Source of the DNA: Synaphobranchus kaupii
Taxonomy: Eukaryota; Chordata; Actinopteri; Anguilliformes; Synaphobranchidae
Direction: 5' to 3'
Assembly: GCA_029718625.1 (NCBI GenBank)
Contig: CM056379.1
Coordinates: 53,341,579-53,405,578 of the forward strand
DNA length: 64,000 nucleotides
In this document: positions 50,334 through 62,086 of the stretch, piece after piece
Numbering within the stretch: the stretch's first letter is position 1
How the letters are laid out: the number at the start of each line of letters is the position of its first letter
The notes under the pieces: generated by a model
The model's database searches: none
The model's input: the letters and a program-made list of their open reading frames with translations, nothing else
What the model was told of the DNA's origin: nothing
Position numbers and translations under genes: made by a program

Positions 50334-52547
50334 ATGGCCCATGGCTTGTCTCCAGATTACCTGGATGACTTGGATAAGCGCAGCTACAGCGATTGCAGCC
50401 AGGAAATCGCCACCCTAATTAATGAGGAAAGCAATCCTCAGGTTCGGTCCTTCGACCGTCAGAAGCTACTCTCCTGCCTAGTTTTGAACCTCTTTAGGCA
50501 AGTTGGCATTACTGCTCATAAAAGCAATGAGCAAGCAGCTGAGCTACAAAACGTGAAAGTGTCCGTCGGTAGCATGGTTAAGGAGAACCAGGTTCTCCAA
50601 AAGGAGCTCTTAGCCACCGCTAAAGATGCTATAACCCATCAGCATGCAAATATACGCCATCTAGAGGAGTTGCAGTCCACTAGATCAGATTTGATAGCTT
50701 GTCGACAGGAGCTAGCCACACATAGGCATGAATATTATGTGCTAGCTCAAGAAACACAATGTCAGCCACGCTGAGAGACAGCTGTATAAAATCATGCAAG
50801 AGCTCACGCAAGCTCAAGCTAATGTAAACTGGTGGAAGAGAGAAGCCACTGGTGCCCACAGTCACCGTGACGCTTCCTTTGACATAAGTGCCACCAAGGT
50901 CCATGACGACCAGAAGCTGTCCTCCTTTTTGATGTTGGCCCCGCTATTGGACCTACATATGTTCCATTTAAGCTTCTTGGAGAAGAGTCTTCTCAGCAAA
51001 ATCTGTGCCAGTCTGATGATGGCATACTGACCCCCTCTTCTCACCAGAAAGAAGAGACATGGCAGTCCCACAATGACTCTGGTTTTTCAGATGAACATTC
51101 ATCTGACTCCCCCCTGCTGCTTCAGGGAGAGGAGGACCTCAACCCACCTTCTACTTCTTGCCACAGAAGTGAGACTGAGAGTACAGATTCTGACTCTCAT
51201 TATGAGCGCTTTTCGTTAGCTTTTCTGATTCGCCACACAAAGAAATCGGAGGAGTCACACAGTGACTCTTGCTATTTTTCTCCTCCCCATCCACAGCTGG
51301 TAGAGGAGAAACCCTTTTCAGTTTCCCCTCTCCTTAAGAGAAAAACAGAAAGCGTTAGCAGTGACTCTTTGCGTCCTTTGTTTCTAGCTTTGTATTCTCC
51401 CCAACACCGGGTAGAGAAAACCCATACGTCCTCTCTCCGCCACAGAGAGGAGATGGTAGAAACCACTCCATCTCAGAGGAGAGGAGTCCCGTTTTTCCAG
51501 CTCATCCGCTCATCACCAGGTGAGAGGCCAGTCACCTGACTGCTGTTTAGCTCACCCACCTTATGGACAAAGGGAGAGACATTGGTCGGCAGACCGGTGC
51601 TCCCCTAATTCAGTTGTGCCTCACCAGGAGAAATGCAGGTCCACAGACTATGATTCTCCTTTGTCACCTAACAGAATGGTAAGACCAGAGTCCAAAGACT
51701 GTGAGTCATTCCCCTCTTCTCAGCGAAAGGGGGGGCATCGAGCTGCACGCCCACCTACTCGCGTGACTCCATAAGCTCAACTCCCCCAGAAAGAGTAGAA
51801 CCTCGAGCCACCGATTATTCCCACTGGAAATGATTCCGTGACCTAGCCTGCGACATTGAGCAATTTAACCCTGCTAGCCCAAATAGTAGCATTGAGAGCT
51901 ACCTTCGTGAGGTTGACTGTGCCCTCACTTTTATGCCTGACGCAACTGCTCAAGAGAAGATTTTCCTCATATGGAAAACAAGCGTCAGAGCTGTTATTGA
52001 TTACATAGAGGAACAACCCTCTCTGGTCAGAGAGAGCTACCCTGAGCTCTGCCAAGCTCTGGTTGCTGAGTATTCCGTTTGTGCTGACTCCGTTTCTGCA
52101 ATAAAAGCAGCATATGAGGTAAAACATCGTCACTCAGAGCGCCCTCGTGACTATTATGAGAGGATGCGAAACACATACTTCGCAGGAAAGGTTTTTAGGG
52201 GCCAAGAGGAAAACCCACATTTTAAAGACCTATTCCTTTATAACCTCCATCCCTCAATTAGAACAATTGTCGCTCTGCAAACAAAGCTAGACAACTGTTC
52301 TACGCGTGAGACCCGCGACCTGGCTCAGAAAGCCTGGGACTGTTCATATCGCCTGTCGATGAAGAACAATGAATGTGCTCTTAGCAGCTCTGCGAGTGCT
52401 TCCCCTCATAATGGCTCTGAGACACAAGTCTCAGGCACGTACCAGTCAAGCGTGTCCAGAAACCGCCACCCCCATCCTAGCTCTAATGACAATTGGAGAG
52501 ATAGGCCAGGGAGACCTAGGTACAATCGTAGCCATAGGGAGGACTGA
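50334..52547 (+). pseudogene. Long spuma-like gag relic (endogenous retrovirus or related LTR element)
   Basis: One plus-strand frame covers most of about 735 codons. The N-terminal part (50334-50774) is helical and coiled-coil-like. It continues in the next frame to about 50935, returns to the first frame for a Ser/Asp-rich linker with repeated SDS motifs (to 51541), leaves it again (51545-51770) and returns for a capsid-like helical domain (51880-52330, with YLREVDCALTFMP and RPRDYYERMRNTYF). The C-terminus is Arg-rich (DNWRDRPGRPRYNRSHRED), with no zinc knuckle, as in spuma-type gag. A TGA at about 51829 adds to the damage. An old element of animals; no complete product can be made. The family is not certain. 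Confidence 0.55.
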
Positions 52548-53290
52548 GAGGACTCCATCAAAGAGCAGTACTTTCATTTATGAATCTTTTTGCCTGGTCT
52601 CAGCCACTGAACTCCCTTACCCCTCTAAAAGCATGTTGATAGGCAGAACTAAGAAACCCAGTTCTTAGTTCTGAACTATTACTTTAACTGAGTGTACTCA
52701 TGAGTAAGGGGGAGGGATCTACAAGTGAGACATCTCTCACATTTTAATAATTTTCCCACTCTGTGCACCTCCACTTAACCAAAGGGGGGTGCCCAGTTAA
52801 TGTACTCACAATTAATCTGAATTGCCTGTAGCAACAGCAACTACAGAGTAGGAGTGTGACACTGAGCACAACCCACAATTATAGTGTACCTGCCACCTTC
52901 TCCTATTGGTGTTGGTACAATTAAATTTGTTTCTATGAAGGTTGCCTCAAACCCATAGAAGACCTGTGTTTAGCACCCACAACGACAGTGCAAACTTTGC
53001 GAGTACATTTGGTATAACACTATGCCAGTACCATATGTTAAGACCAACACTTATGTTCTCTATCACACTCAGCACAGACTTAGGACAAGTCTTACTCTTA
53101 TCATCTGCTGGATGCCTTCCAGAGACTCGCAACAAAAAGATAGAAACTAGATTTTTCCATTTCATGACTTGGACAAAACACATATCAATCTTGGATGTGG
53201 CGCTGAAGCTCTTCAGGCTCATCCCTAACTCATCCCAATTGAAGAATCCTGGTCACAGCAAAACTCCGCCTCCTCCGAATCACTAGCGGA
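52548..53290. other. Degenerate sequence between the spuma-like gag and gypsy copy C
   Basis: No frame longer than about 115 codons and no recognised domain. It may be decayed pol of the spuma-like element (before about 53220) and, after that, a truncated end of gypsy copy C. No LTR or target duplication is visible at the junction. Confidence 0.4.
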
Positions 53291-53329
53291 GCCGAGATCG
53301 GAACCATCAGAAATGTGGCCCGAAGAAGG

Positions 53330-54737
53330 GTAAACAACAGTTAGACAGTGGGATTGACACTGGGAACCCACTGGCGAATAGGGTCCCTGTCTCTGCCCCA
53401 AACAACATGAGGATCATGCAAGGTCAGCCATGAATGACCCAGAATGAGTGGGCAAAAAAATTTATTTTCTCAGAGTGACCCTGGAGAGAAAAGCGCATCA
53501 AAATAGGACCAGTTCTCTCTTTAATGATTCCGGAACCCAAAGGGCTATCACGATCATCGAGAGCAGTAACCTGGCGTGAACTAGTGAGTCGGTGTGTGGG
53601 GATCTTTAATTCCTTAGCCCATTTAGCATCGATAAAAGAATCGGCTGCTCCGGAATCAATAAAGGCGTTAACACTGACCGAACGCCCATTCCAAAGCAAT
53701 TGGACCGGTACAAGGGTACGAGGATGAGTACTATTTTGTCTCACTGGGAACCTCGGTCTCCCTAGTGAGACCCCTCCCATCAGCTTGGGACACTGATCCT
53801 TTGTATGACCCTTGCGTCTACAATAACGACACCAGTATTTCAGCGGTTTCGCCCCCCTAGACGTGTGGAGAGATGACCCATCCACCTGCATGGGCTCCTC
53901 CTGATCAACGGAGGAGAATGATGGAGAACATGGGGGAGTACCTACTGCTACTGAAAGCTTATGCCGAACCAGGCGTTTTCTGCCCTCACGTTCACGTTCC
54001 CTAATATGGTTGTCCATGCGTATAGCCGCGGTAACAAGATCACTGAACGTAGCAGGTAGTTCGATCATAGCCAAAGCGTTCTTTATAGGTTCAGATAACG
54101 CTTTTAAAAATAAAGATCTCAGCAGGCCGTCCGGCCAACTTGTCTCCCTGGCTAAAGCTCGAAATGCGATCGAAAAAGCCGCTACAGTGTCAGTTCCCTG
54201 GCGTAAGCTGGTCAATCTCCTGGCTGCTTCCTCGCCTGAAACCTCATGATCAAAGACCAGTTGCATCTCCTTTATCAGCCGAATAGAATCGTGAATACAG
54301 GGAGCGTTGGCCTGAATTAAAGGGTCAGCCCAAGCAAGAGCTTGATCATTCAGGAGGGACAAAATAAAAGCTACACGGGATTCTGATGTGGTAAAACGGG
54401 AGGGTTGTGCTTGAAAGAAAATAAGGCATTGTGTCAGAAAGGGGCAGCATTTACCCGGCTCACCACCATACCGTGGTGGTAACTGGAGTTTGGGCTCCTT
54501 AATGGTATGTGGCATGTGTACGGGAGGAGTTTGTGCTTGTGCAACTGGGGGAGCATTAACTGCCACAGAAAGTCTATGGAGGCTCTCTCTTAGTTTTTTC
54601 AGGCAGTCTCCCTGGTTCTGCAGTTGTTCCATCAACTGGCTTTGTTGAATTTACAGAATAAAAATAGCCTCATCAGAGGTAACATTGGTAGCGCCCTGGC
54701 AAGGCAGCATTTTGTAAGGCAGCAGTGGTTCTTCCAT
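53330..54737 (-). pseudogene. Gypsy copy C: gag and protease
   Basis: The gag frame begins at the ATG at 54737 (MEEPLLPYKM) and is broken by one in-frame TAA at about 54651; otherwise it is open to 53424, about 438 codons. In order: coiled-coil-like N-terminus, IKEPKLQLPPRYGGEPGKC, helical capsid region (RVAFILSLLN to FDHEVSGEEA), basic region, an intact CCHC zinc knuckle (CRYCRRKGHTKDQC, about 53790-53830) and an aspartic protease with FIDSGAADSFID (about 53640-53670). A run of seven A (53455-53461) shifts the frame; the protease end (LILGHSWLTLHD to QWVPSVNPTV) continues in the next frame to about 53350. Reverse transcriptase and everything after are missing. This is the best-preserved gag of the family here. 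Confidence 0.9.
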
Positions 54738-54753
54738 TCTGACTTCTATATTC

Positions 54754-55465
54754 TGTAAGGGGGAGTTGTAAGGTTCAGAGAACCAAACGCGACGACAAGG
54801 ATCTCTAAAAGCGTATCAAGAGAGATACGCCACAAAACGTGGAAATAGCCGCACCAGGACTGGGATAACACAGGATCGGGAGCAAAACTTCCCTAGCACA
54901 AGGAAAAATAAAGCAACCTCCAAAAACTGAGGCGATCTCGATAAACAGCGAGAATAACTAACAAAACAACCCCACGCACTAAATAATTAGGCATAACAAG
55001 AGGTAGTGAAACAAAAGAAATGCCCTGTAAAAACGGGCGAGAGAATGAAAACGAAACTAGAACCTGTTACCTACAGCTCTAGGCAAAAACGAGCTGAACA
55101 AAAGGTAACTGGCAGAAGAGTACAAAGGATAAAGAGAGAAAGGACAGAAAAAGACTAAAATAATTTCTCCTAACTCTAAACCGGACTTGCTCCGTTTCTT
55201 ATTCGTATGATCCAGAAATGCAGCGACCGAATCTTTTACCTTACCGACTTCGTTGTCAATATAGCAAAGACAATATCGAAGTGCGGAAATGCGGAAGTCC
55301 TGTGGTATTTATAGCTGACAGGAAACGCAAAACAGGTGCAGAGAATAGTTGTCGGGCAAAACACGAATACACGAATGGAGGTGGAAAAAATCAGATAGAG
55401 CGTCCCGACGACGCCAAAAAGAAAGACGACCGCAGAAACAGCAGGGGCTGCAAATACCCATGACA
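54754..55465 (-). mobile_element. Gypsy copy C: 5' LTR (712 bp)
   Basis: On the minus strand it starts TGTCATGGGTATTTGC at 55465 and ends CCCCCTTACA at 54754, followed by 16 bases and the gag ATG. The start and end match those of copies A and D. The 3' LTR of this copy is not in place; the element is truncated after protease. Confidence 0.85.
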
Positions 55466-57211
55466 TTGAGGGTAATAAATCAGTCTCATTAAGTTTTATA
55501 TATCATTCTCAAAAGAGACTATACTCTACTATAAATTGGCAAGTTCGATTAATAATTAAATTAATTATCATTAAAATGGCACATTAAAAGTTAATATACG
55601 TATAATATATAATACATTTTAATGAGCACAAAGTACCAAAAAGGACAAAGCATGATTCATTACGATACAACAAACCATGTGCGAGTGCATGTGTGTTGGT
55701 TCGGATGTACCCTGATTAGGATGTACTGTAGTGTTGAGTTATAAAAACTGAAATACAATTAGGAGCCAAGTGTGTTATATGTGTGTTACAATTTGTAGTC
55801 AGAAGATTCACTAGCCCCAGCCAATGCACCCATGCGCTGTGCCATTGACTGTGCCTATGCGCCATACGCCATTGATTGTGTAAAATAGAGCCCTATATGT
55901 TGATATCATAATATTTATATTCTAAATTCATTAAGGTTTCAGGAAGTATTAGACTTCAAACACAGTATCTAATATGCAGTTTTGACCCATGTAACATGAC
56001 TCACTTTATGGATGCGGTGCTCCTTCTGCCCTGCCCAGCCATACTCTAAATCCAGTGTTTTTGAGGTCCATTGGATACATATCCTCTCATAATGATTCAA
56101 CACAACCTTCCCATCATCTGCTCTAGTTGAGTGGCTTTTTTTGTGGGCATGATCTACCATCCTCACAGAATGGAGCTCACAAAAGAGATTAATCTGTGTA
56201 CACATTAAGAGCGAAGGAAATGGCATAGCCTGCATTGCATCAGTATGAGTGAAGTTTTTGAAATTTTCATATTGGAAGTTAATTACTGAAGATTTGTAAT
56301 TGCATGCAGGTCATTTACATCTATTCTTTACATATGGCCTCATACTTGCTTTCATACCATTTTGTTTTATAACAGGCTAATGCCAGTAACTGAAATCAGT
56401 TTTGAACAATGCCAGAATTTCTGAAATGTAGTTTTGTATTTTGGAAATACAAATTGCACTTATTTTAATGAAATACATTTTGTTAAACCAGTAATTTGTA
56501 ATTTATTTAGATTCATTTCCCCACTGCATTTGTATGTATTTGTAACTAGATACATTTTAATGTATTTTTGCCCATCTGACAGTAATTTTTACAGTCATTT
56601 TAACTTTTACAGTTATTTATATAAATGCACTCTAAAGTAAATTTAGCATATTCAAAAGATTTTTATCTAAGGAAAAACTTCAAATGTTTTCGCAATTTAA
56701 CAAGTATTATCCCTTTTTGAGTGAAACCAAGCCTTTGTGGAGAGCACAGCTCCCTCTTTGTTAGGTAGATGTCGTTCAGGTCCCCTCCTGGCAAATCTTT
56801 TTTTAAAAACATTACAAGTGAAATCTCAGTATATTTTCCAGGTCTCTTTTGTTTTGAAAAAATGTCTAGAAACTATGGTCCCCTCTTGGCAGGTATAGAG
56901 TGATAGTCCCCTGTTAGTAAAATAGACGTGTATGTGTGTGCGTTTGTGTCTGTGTGTGTTAACATTGAGCGCATGCGTGCAAGCATGTGAGGAGTTAGTA
57001 TGTTCTCCTGTGTGTGGGTGTTGCGAAGCTTGGTGAATATTCAAGGAAAACAAAGAAACTAATATGGAGGGAGGTTTGAAACTATGAAACAATGGCACAT
57101 GAATCGTGCCAAACAGATAAAGCGGTGCGTGTGTGTCGAGATCAGCATACCATGTTATGACCGGTTAGTATTTAAGATAGATCACATGCAAGACCTTTTC
57201 TGTGCGTGATG
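55466..57211. other. Gene-free spacer
   Basis: No coding region. A trace of the 11941-type hAT element may be present at about 55878-55895 (AAAATAGAGCCCTATA). TG-rich sequence at 56930-56960. Confidence 0.5.
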
Positions 57212-57213
57212 TA

Positions 57214-57545
57214 CAGTGAGCACAATAATGACAGTGACACATTTTTTGTTATCTTGGTTCTGTACTCTAGTACTTTGTCATTGTATCCTTTCAAACTCAA
57301 TGACATTGAAGTGCAGACTGTCAGCTTTAATTTGAGGGTATTTTCATCCATATCGGTTGAACCGTTTAGAAATTATAGAACCTTTTGTACATAGTACAGT
57401 TTAACATAATGCAGAATAAAGTAATCATTTTTAATATTTGGTCGCATATCCTTTGCATGCCATGACTTCCTGATGTCTGTGACCCAACAATATCAAGAGA
57501 CTCTTGATATCTTATTTTCTTAGCCATTAAACTGCAAATTATATG
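57214..57545 (+). mobile_element. Tc1-like relic, second copy of the 2.7-kb family
   Basis: TA then CAGTGAGCACAATAATGACA begins the relic. The stretch GTCAGCTTTAATTTGAGGGT (57319-57338) is typical of fish Tc1 non-coding sequence, and 57413-57525 is close to 2942-3049. No transposase frame or right end. Confidence 0.6.
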
Positions 57546-58300
57546 CCAGACTTGGTAAATCAGACTTAATTTCAGAGGAATGTAATCAAAATATCTCATG
57601 CCCTAAGAAAAGAAAAGTTAGCAAAGAAGCCTATTGTCGTGCAGACAAATCATCACTGAAATTTTGGTGGCAAAAATTTCCAAAAGCAGTTAAGACAATA
57701 TTGAATGTGGCCAGCTAACTAACATGACTATACAATCATGCAAGGGATGCACACAAGGACAAGGTAGCATGAACAACTCCGCTAAGTAGCTAATCAGTTG
57801 ATTTTCTAGGAAGCTGAATCTTTGGGTATAAGCCATTGATTACTGTGTTGAAATATTCATATACACATAACATAGGTCTATACAGGTATGCGAACAATGC
57901 AAGAAGATGGTACTGCTTCTTTGTTGTAAACATGGGATTTAAAACATGCAAAATATGATGCTTTGCATCAATGTGTGACCTAGGAGAGAAGGGAAACATT
58001 TGAGCTGGAATTATACAGCAAGGATTAGTTATAATGTAAGTGGGTCCATTGTAATTAAAGTACAATATGATTTTCACAATTTAATATTCATAGGCACACA
58101 TGCCTATGAGATCCTTTGTGCCCATAGCATAAAAAGTTATCAGATACACAAACACAATTTTCAATTTAGTCCTTTGGTAGACATTTTCACCAAAGTGCAT
58201 TTAACATGGTAAGCAAACATCCCTAGAGATAACTTTCACAGCACCTGTGCATATACATACAAGGTCTCTCTCTCCCTTTTCTTTTTCTTTCTCTCTTTTC
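57546..58300. other. Spacer
   Basis: No feature beyond a pyrimidine-rich stretch (58262-58300) just before the gypsy D LTR. Confidence 0.5.
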
Positions 58301-59080
58301 TGTCATGGTTTCTGGCAGCCGCTGTTGTTTCTGCGTTCGGTTTTTCTTTTGGCGTCATTTGAACGCTCTATCGGATTTTTTCCGCCTCCGTTTCGTTGTT
58401 TGAATCTCGCCCGGCAATTATTTCTTTCACCTGTTTTGGATTTCCTGCCGGTTATAAATAGCCAGGACTTCCGCATTTTCGACGTTGTTGTCGTTGTTAT
58501 ATTCCATGTTCCATGTTGTCGTTGTTATATTGACAAGGAGGTCGGTAAAGCTATAAGATTCGCTCGCTGCTTTCTGGTTCGCACGAATAGGAAACGCAGC
58601 AAGTCCTATTAGAGTTAGAGGGTAAGATTTAGTTAGGTTTTTTTCTTTCCTTTCTATCTTCATCCATTATACTCTCCTACCTGTTGCCTTTTTGTTCAGC
58701 TCATTCTCACTTAGAGCTGTAGGTAACAGGCTCTAGTTTCTTTCCCTTCTCTCGCCCGTTTCCTCAGGGTGTTTCTTTTGTTTGTTTTTTCTGACCTCCT
58801 GTATTCGCGCCTTGTTAAGGAGCGTGAGGTTATTTTGTTATTTGTTTACTCGATAAAGAGTGTGAGATTCTTTTTTTATTGATTACTCGCAATACTCGAG
58901 TTCGCCCTCGTTTGGGGTTGCTTTATTTTTGGCTTACGCCGGGAGGTTTTGTTTCCCACTGTTTATTTTTACCCTTTCCAGTGCAGATCTGTCTGCTTTA
59001 GTGGTGTAGGGGTTAGTACCTACACTTTTAGAATCCCTGACGGTCGCGCTTGGTCCTCCGACCCAGCCACTCCCCTCACA
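58301..59080 (+). mobile_element. Gypsy copy D: 5' LTR (780 bp)
   Basis: Starts TGTCATGGTTTCTGGC at 58301 and ends CTCCCCTCACA at 59080, four bases before the gag ATG (59085). Blocks shared with the LTRs of copies A and C, read on the opposite strand, include the start, a TATAAATA-type box (58454-58460) and the CTCCGACCCA region before the end. Left flank TTTTC. The 3' side of the element is not present in the window because of the retroviral insertion and the window edge. Confidence 0.9.
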
Positions 59081-59084
59081 GAAC

Positions 59085-59768
59085 ATGGAAGCCTCTAGGG
59101 AGGTACCAGCGACAACGCCAGATCTGAATACAATCCTCACGGCTCAGGGGGCAGCCATCTCCGCCCATGAGGAGGACATTAGGGCCCTTCAGGCCTCCGT
59201 TCAGACCCTCCACACCCAGCAGGCGCAGTTCTCTAGCCAGCTTCGCTATCAGAGTGAATGTCTGCGCGACTTAGCAGACGGTATCCGCGCCCTGACCCTC
59301 ACCACCGCACCTCCCCCAGTTGCACAAGCACCCATCCCTGTTGCACAAGCACCTCCTGATCCCGCCGCTATTCCCATTCCTACGGATCTCAGGGAGCCTA
59401 AATTGCAGCTCCCACTCCGCTATGGAGGGGAGGTCGGGAAGTGTAGAGCGTTCCTGACGCAATGTTTGATTTTTTTTTAAGCACAGCCCTCCCGCTTCTC
59501 CACCCAGGAGGCTCGGGTTGCACTCATCCTCTCTCTACTTACAGGTACTGCTCTCGCCTGGGCAGACCCCTTAATAAGGGCTAATTCCCCTGTTATGTCC
59601 ACCACAGAGAGACTTACCGAGGAGATGGCGTCAGTCTTTGATCATGACGTCTCCGGTCAGGAGGCGGCTATGCGACTGACCCGTCTTCGTCAGCGTAACG
59701 ACACAGTGGCGACATTCTCCATTGCGTTTCGAGCTCTGGCAGGGGAGACTGGGTGGGCCGATGGGCCA
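59085..59768 (+). pseudogene. Gypsy copy D: gag, cut by a provirus
   Basis: The frame opens MEASREVPATTPDLN with a coiled-coil-like N-terminus (EEDIRALQASVQTLHTQQ), a Pro/Ala-rich linker and LREPKLQLPLRYGGEVGKC. A TAA at 59478-59480, after a run of nine T, interrupts it; the same frame continues with QPSRFSTQEARVALILSLL, FDHDVSGQEAAMRL and TFSIAFRALAGETGWADG. At 59769 it meets the LTR of the endogenous retrovirus, so zinc knuckle and pol are separated from it. The later ORF to 59849 includes LTR sequence and is an artefact. Confidence 0.9.
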
Positions 59769-60399
59769 TGTGGAAGTAAGTCCTTTGACTCCCTCCTCGT
59801 TAAATTCCATTTAAGATGGGTTTTTCGAGTGGAAGAATACTCAAGATAAAGATGAAGGAAATAGCAGAAGTATAATCTTTTATTAAATGGTCAAATGTTG
59901 ATTCAACATGGGAAAACCACAAACCTACGCAGAGGATTCAGAATTCCCCGAACAATAACAAACATTAGTTTTTACAATATCATAACTCCTCCTTTACGTT
60001 GCTAATACACCAATCATATGTGGTAACACCTTTTCATAATATCTTATTTTATCCAATAACAAATTAGGCAAAACATTAATATGTTATATGACCTGTTCTT
60101 ACCCTATGCGCTTGGGGGCACTCTTGATCTATCAAATAAAATTGTTTGTGAACTCTCCTCCCACCTGTTCGGTCAGCACGATCTATAAGTACAACTCCTG
60201 CTTTGTTATGGAACACAGGAGGAAAACATTCCTGTTTTGACTGGTGTGCTAGATGCCCTCGTCCTTGCTGACAGAGAACTATCCTGCACCCTCTCACAAC
60301 CCCCCATCTCAGTACTTTTCCACTAGATCTTGACTGTATTATTTAATTATTTATATATTTGCATATGAGGCTTTCTTGGGCCTACGGCTTACTTCCACA
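59769..60399 (-). mobile_element. Endogenous retrovirus: 3' LTR (631 bp)
   Basis: The ends are TGTGGAAGTAAG and CTTACTTCCACA, a perfect 12-bp inverted repeat beginning TG and ending CA. On the minus strand a polypurine tract (60400-60410) precedes it, U3 has TATA-like sequence (60340-60352), and AATAAA lies at 59878-59883, about 110 bases from the end. It sits inside gypsy copy D's gag, in opposite orientation. The other LTR lies beyond 64000. Confidence 0.9.
59878..59883 (-). promoter_or_regulatory. Polyadenylation signal in retroviral LTR
   Basis: AATAAA on the minus strand within the LTR, placed as an R-region signal would be. Confidence 0.6.
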
Positions 60400-60410
60400 T
60401 TCCCCCCTTT
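60400..60410 (-). promoter_or_regulatory. Retroviral polypurine tract
   Basis: AAAGGGGGGAA on the minus strand directly before the LTR start TGTGG. It would prime plus-strand synthesis. Confidence 0.75.
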
Positions 60411-61138
60411 GAGACCCTTCGGTCTCACACTCTCTTGTTGATACTTCGCCTGGTGGTGGAGTTATGTTATGACATTAGTACTGTACGATAAAAATAAACA
60501 TTTGTAGTTGATTAGTTTCATGCATAATTTACCTAAGTTAATATTTCCTCTAATTAACAATTAACAGACGATCTATCAAACAGTAAATATCAAGAATATC
60601 AAAAAGTTAATAAAAAATATCAAAAATTTAATCAAAAATATCAAAAATTTAATCAAAAATATCAAAAGTTAATCAAAAAGCTACTGTATTTAATGATTTT
60701 TAATGATCATCTAATTTTGATTCGCTATAATTATACAAAGATTATATAAAAAGAATTGGATTATACTTGTAATGTCTTCTTCCTCTTCTTAGGAGCCCAT
60801 ATTCTAAGAAGCCTGAGGAGAGGTTACTAGCACTTCACTCAGGCGTCTCCTACCTTCTTCGCCCTTTTCCTTAATCTATTTATGTGTCGGTTTTATCTAT
60901 CCTAAGGGCCTTTAGTCAGTTGGGGCTTTATTATGTCCCCTTTGAGTTGTTCTTTTCTTCATGTAGTCAGTGTATGTAATATGTGTGATCATGGGGTGTC
61001 AAAAAGTGTCAAATTATTATTATTATTTTTAAAAAAAAATTGATTTAAAACTAGTTTTTAGAACCATTGTCGCTGCTCAGGGTCTGACAGACCCCGAATC
61101 TGGGGAAAGTTTATCTTGCCAAGCCTTTAGCTACAGTT
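60411..61138 (-). other. Decayed 3' region of the provirus; no envelope frame
   Basis: No ORF over 60 codons. A tandem repeat of about 20 bp (AAATATCAAAAATTTAATC) lies at 60592-60680. Where an env gene would be expected there is less than 0.75 kb of AT-rich sequence, so env has been deleted or never belonged to this lineage. Confidence 0.5.
60592..60680. repeat. ~20-bp AT-rich tandem repeat
   Basis: Four imperfect copies of AAATATCAAAAATTTAATC. Confidence 0.75.
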
Positions 61139-61404
61139 TTAGAATCCGCATGCGCATCTTGATATCATGCTAGTATAAACCAATGTTTCTGTATTTCTCT
61201 CATCATCCCCCCTTGCAGAGTGGCCAACACCATGGGCAGCTCTGCAAATGACCTCTATTACTGTGCTTGGTGCAATTGCTTTCCCTGCTTTCCCTGTACA
61301 TTGCCGCCATATTCCTGTAGACTTATCAAATTGTTTAGTCACAGTAGATATTAACAGTGTGTCCTGTACCCCTTCTACAGACTCTTGCTAGGGCTACCAG
61401 TTCT
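61139..61404 (-). pseudogene. Possible integrase start fragment of the provirus
   Basis: A minus-strand frame (61139-61342) contains a His-x3-His pair (AAHGVGHSARG), like the first half of the integrase zinc-binding HHCC motif. The CxxC half and the catalytic core are not found, so most of integrase is deleted. It follows the RNase H segment after another break near 61385-61405. Confidence 0.4.
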
Positions 61405-62086
61405 GCTTGTTAGGCACTTGTCCCTGGGCTTAGAGCTGATTCTTCGATCGTTTGATATGTCCATGGCCCTTCTTGTCGTACTACAGCATATCCGGCTCTC
61501 CTTTTTCCTGTGTGGGGATCAAAGGATGATGAACCGTCCACAAAAAACACGTGGTCCGGAGCCACCAGTGGTTCTTGTTGTAAGTCTTCTCTTGCCCTTG
61601 CTTCTGCTTCCACCACTCTTTCACATTCATGTGGTTGGCCTTCTTCTGGGGTCATCATTAATTCCGCTGGGTTCGCAGCTTTGCATCTGATAATGGTCAA
61701 TCCTGGCTGTGTGAGTAGGATCTCGTATCCTGATACTCTCCGATAAGTTAGGGACGATTTCCCTCTACTGAGTAGTGCTTCTACTGCATGTGACACATAC
61801 ACTTCATGCCCTGCCGTTATTGGCGTTGCTTGCCTTCTCTACTGCAAAGGCGGCTGCTGCCAGCCCTTTCTCTGGAGTCCTCTTTTTGCAGTACCCCGTC
61901 ATTCCTAAGAATCTCTGCATTTCTTTCACCGTTCTCGGTCTGGGCACCTTCGTAATTGCTTCAATTCGTTCTGCTGAAATACTTTTGCTCCCTTCCTTAA
62001 GAGTATCACCCAGATATTGCACTTGTTCTTGACAAAACTGTAACTTTGACTTGGATACTTTGTGGCCTTTTAGTGTCAGTTCTTGT
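61405..62086 (-). pseudogene. Provirus: RT thumb/connection and RNase H start
   Basis: The first frame (62086 to 61855) has FCQEQVQYLGDTL and VKEMQRFLGMTGYC, the RT thumb-side motifs of gamma/epsilon-type viruses. After GYC there is an internal deletion, then TPEKGLAAAAFAVEK and, in a shifted frame from about 61830, YVSHAVEALLSRGKSS, the connection region. RNase H begins with FFVDGSSSFDPHTGKR (first catalytic Asp, about 61500). The rest of RNase H is lost near 61405. Confidence 0.8.

Noticed and set aside
59470..59485. Programmed -1 frameshift site (T-run followed by TTAAG) in gypsy gag
   Set aside because: The homologous protein continues in the original frame after the stop, so slippage would not restore it; mutation is simpler.
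59595..59849. 84-codon plus-strand ORF
   Set aside because: A chimera of gypsy gag and retroviral LTR across the insertion point at 59769.
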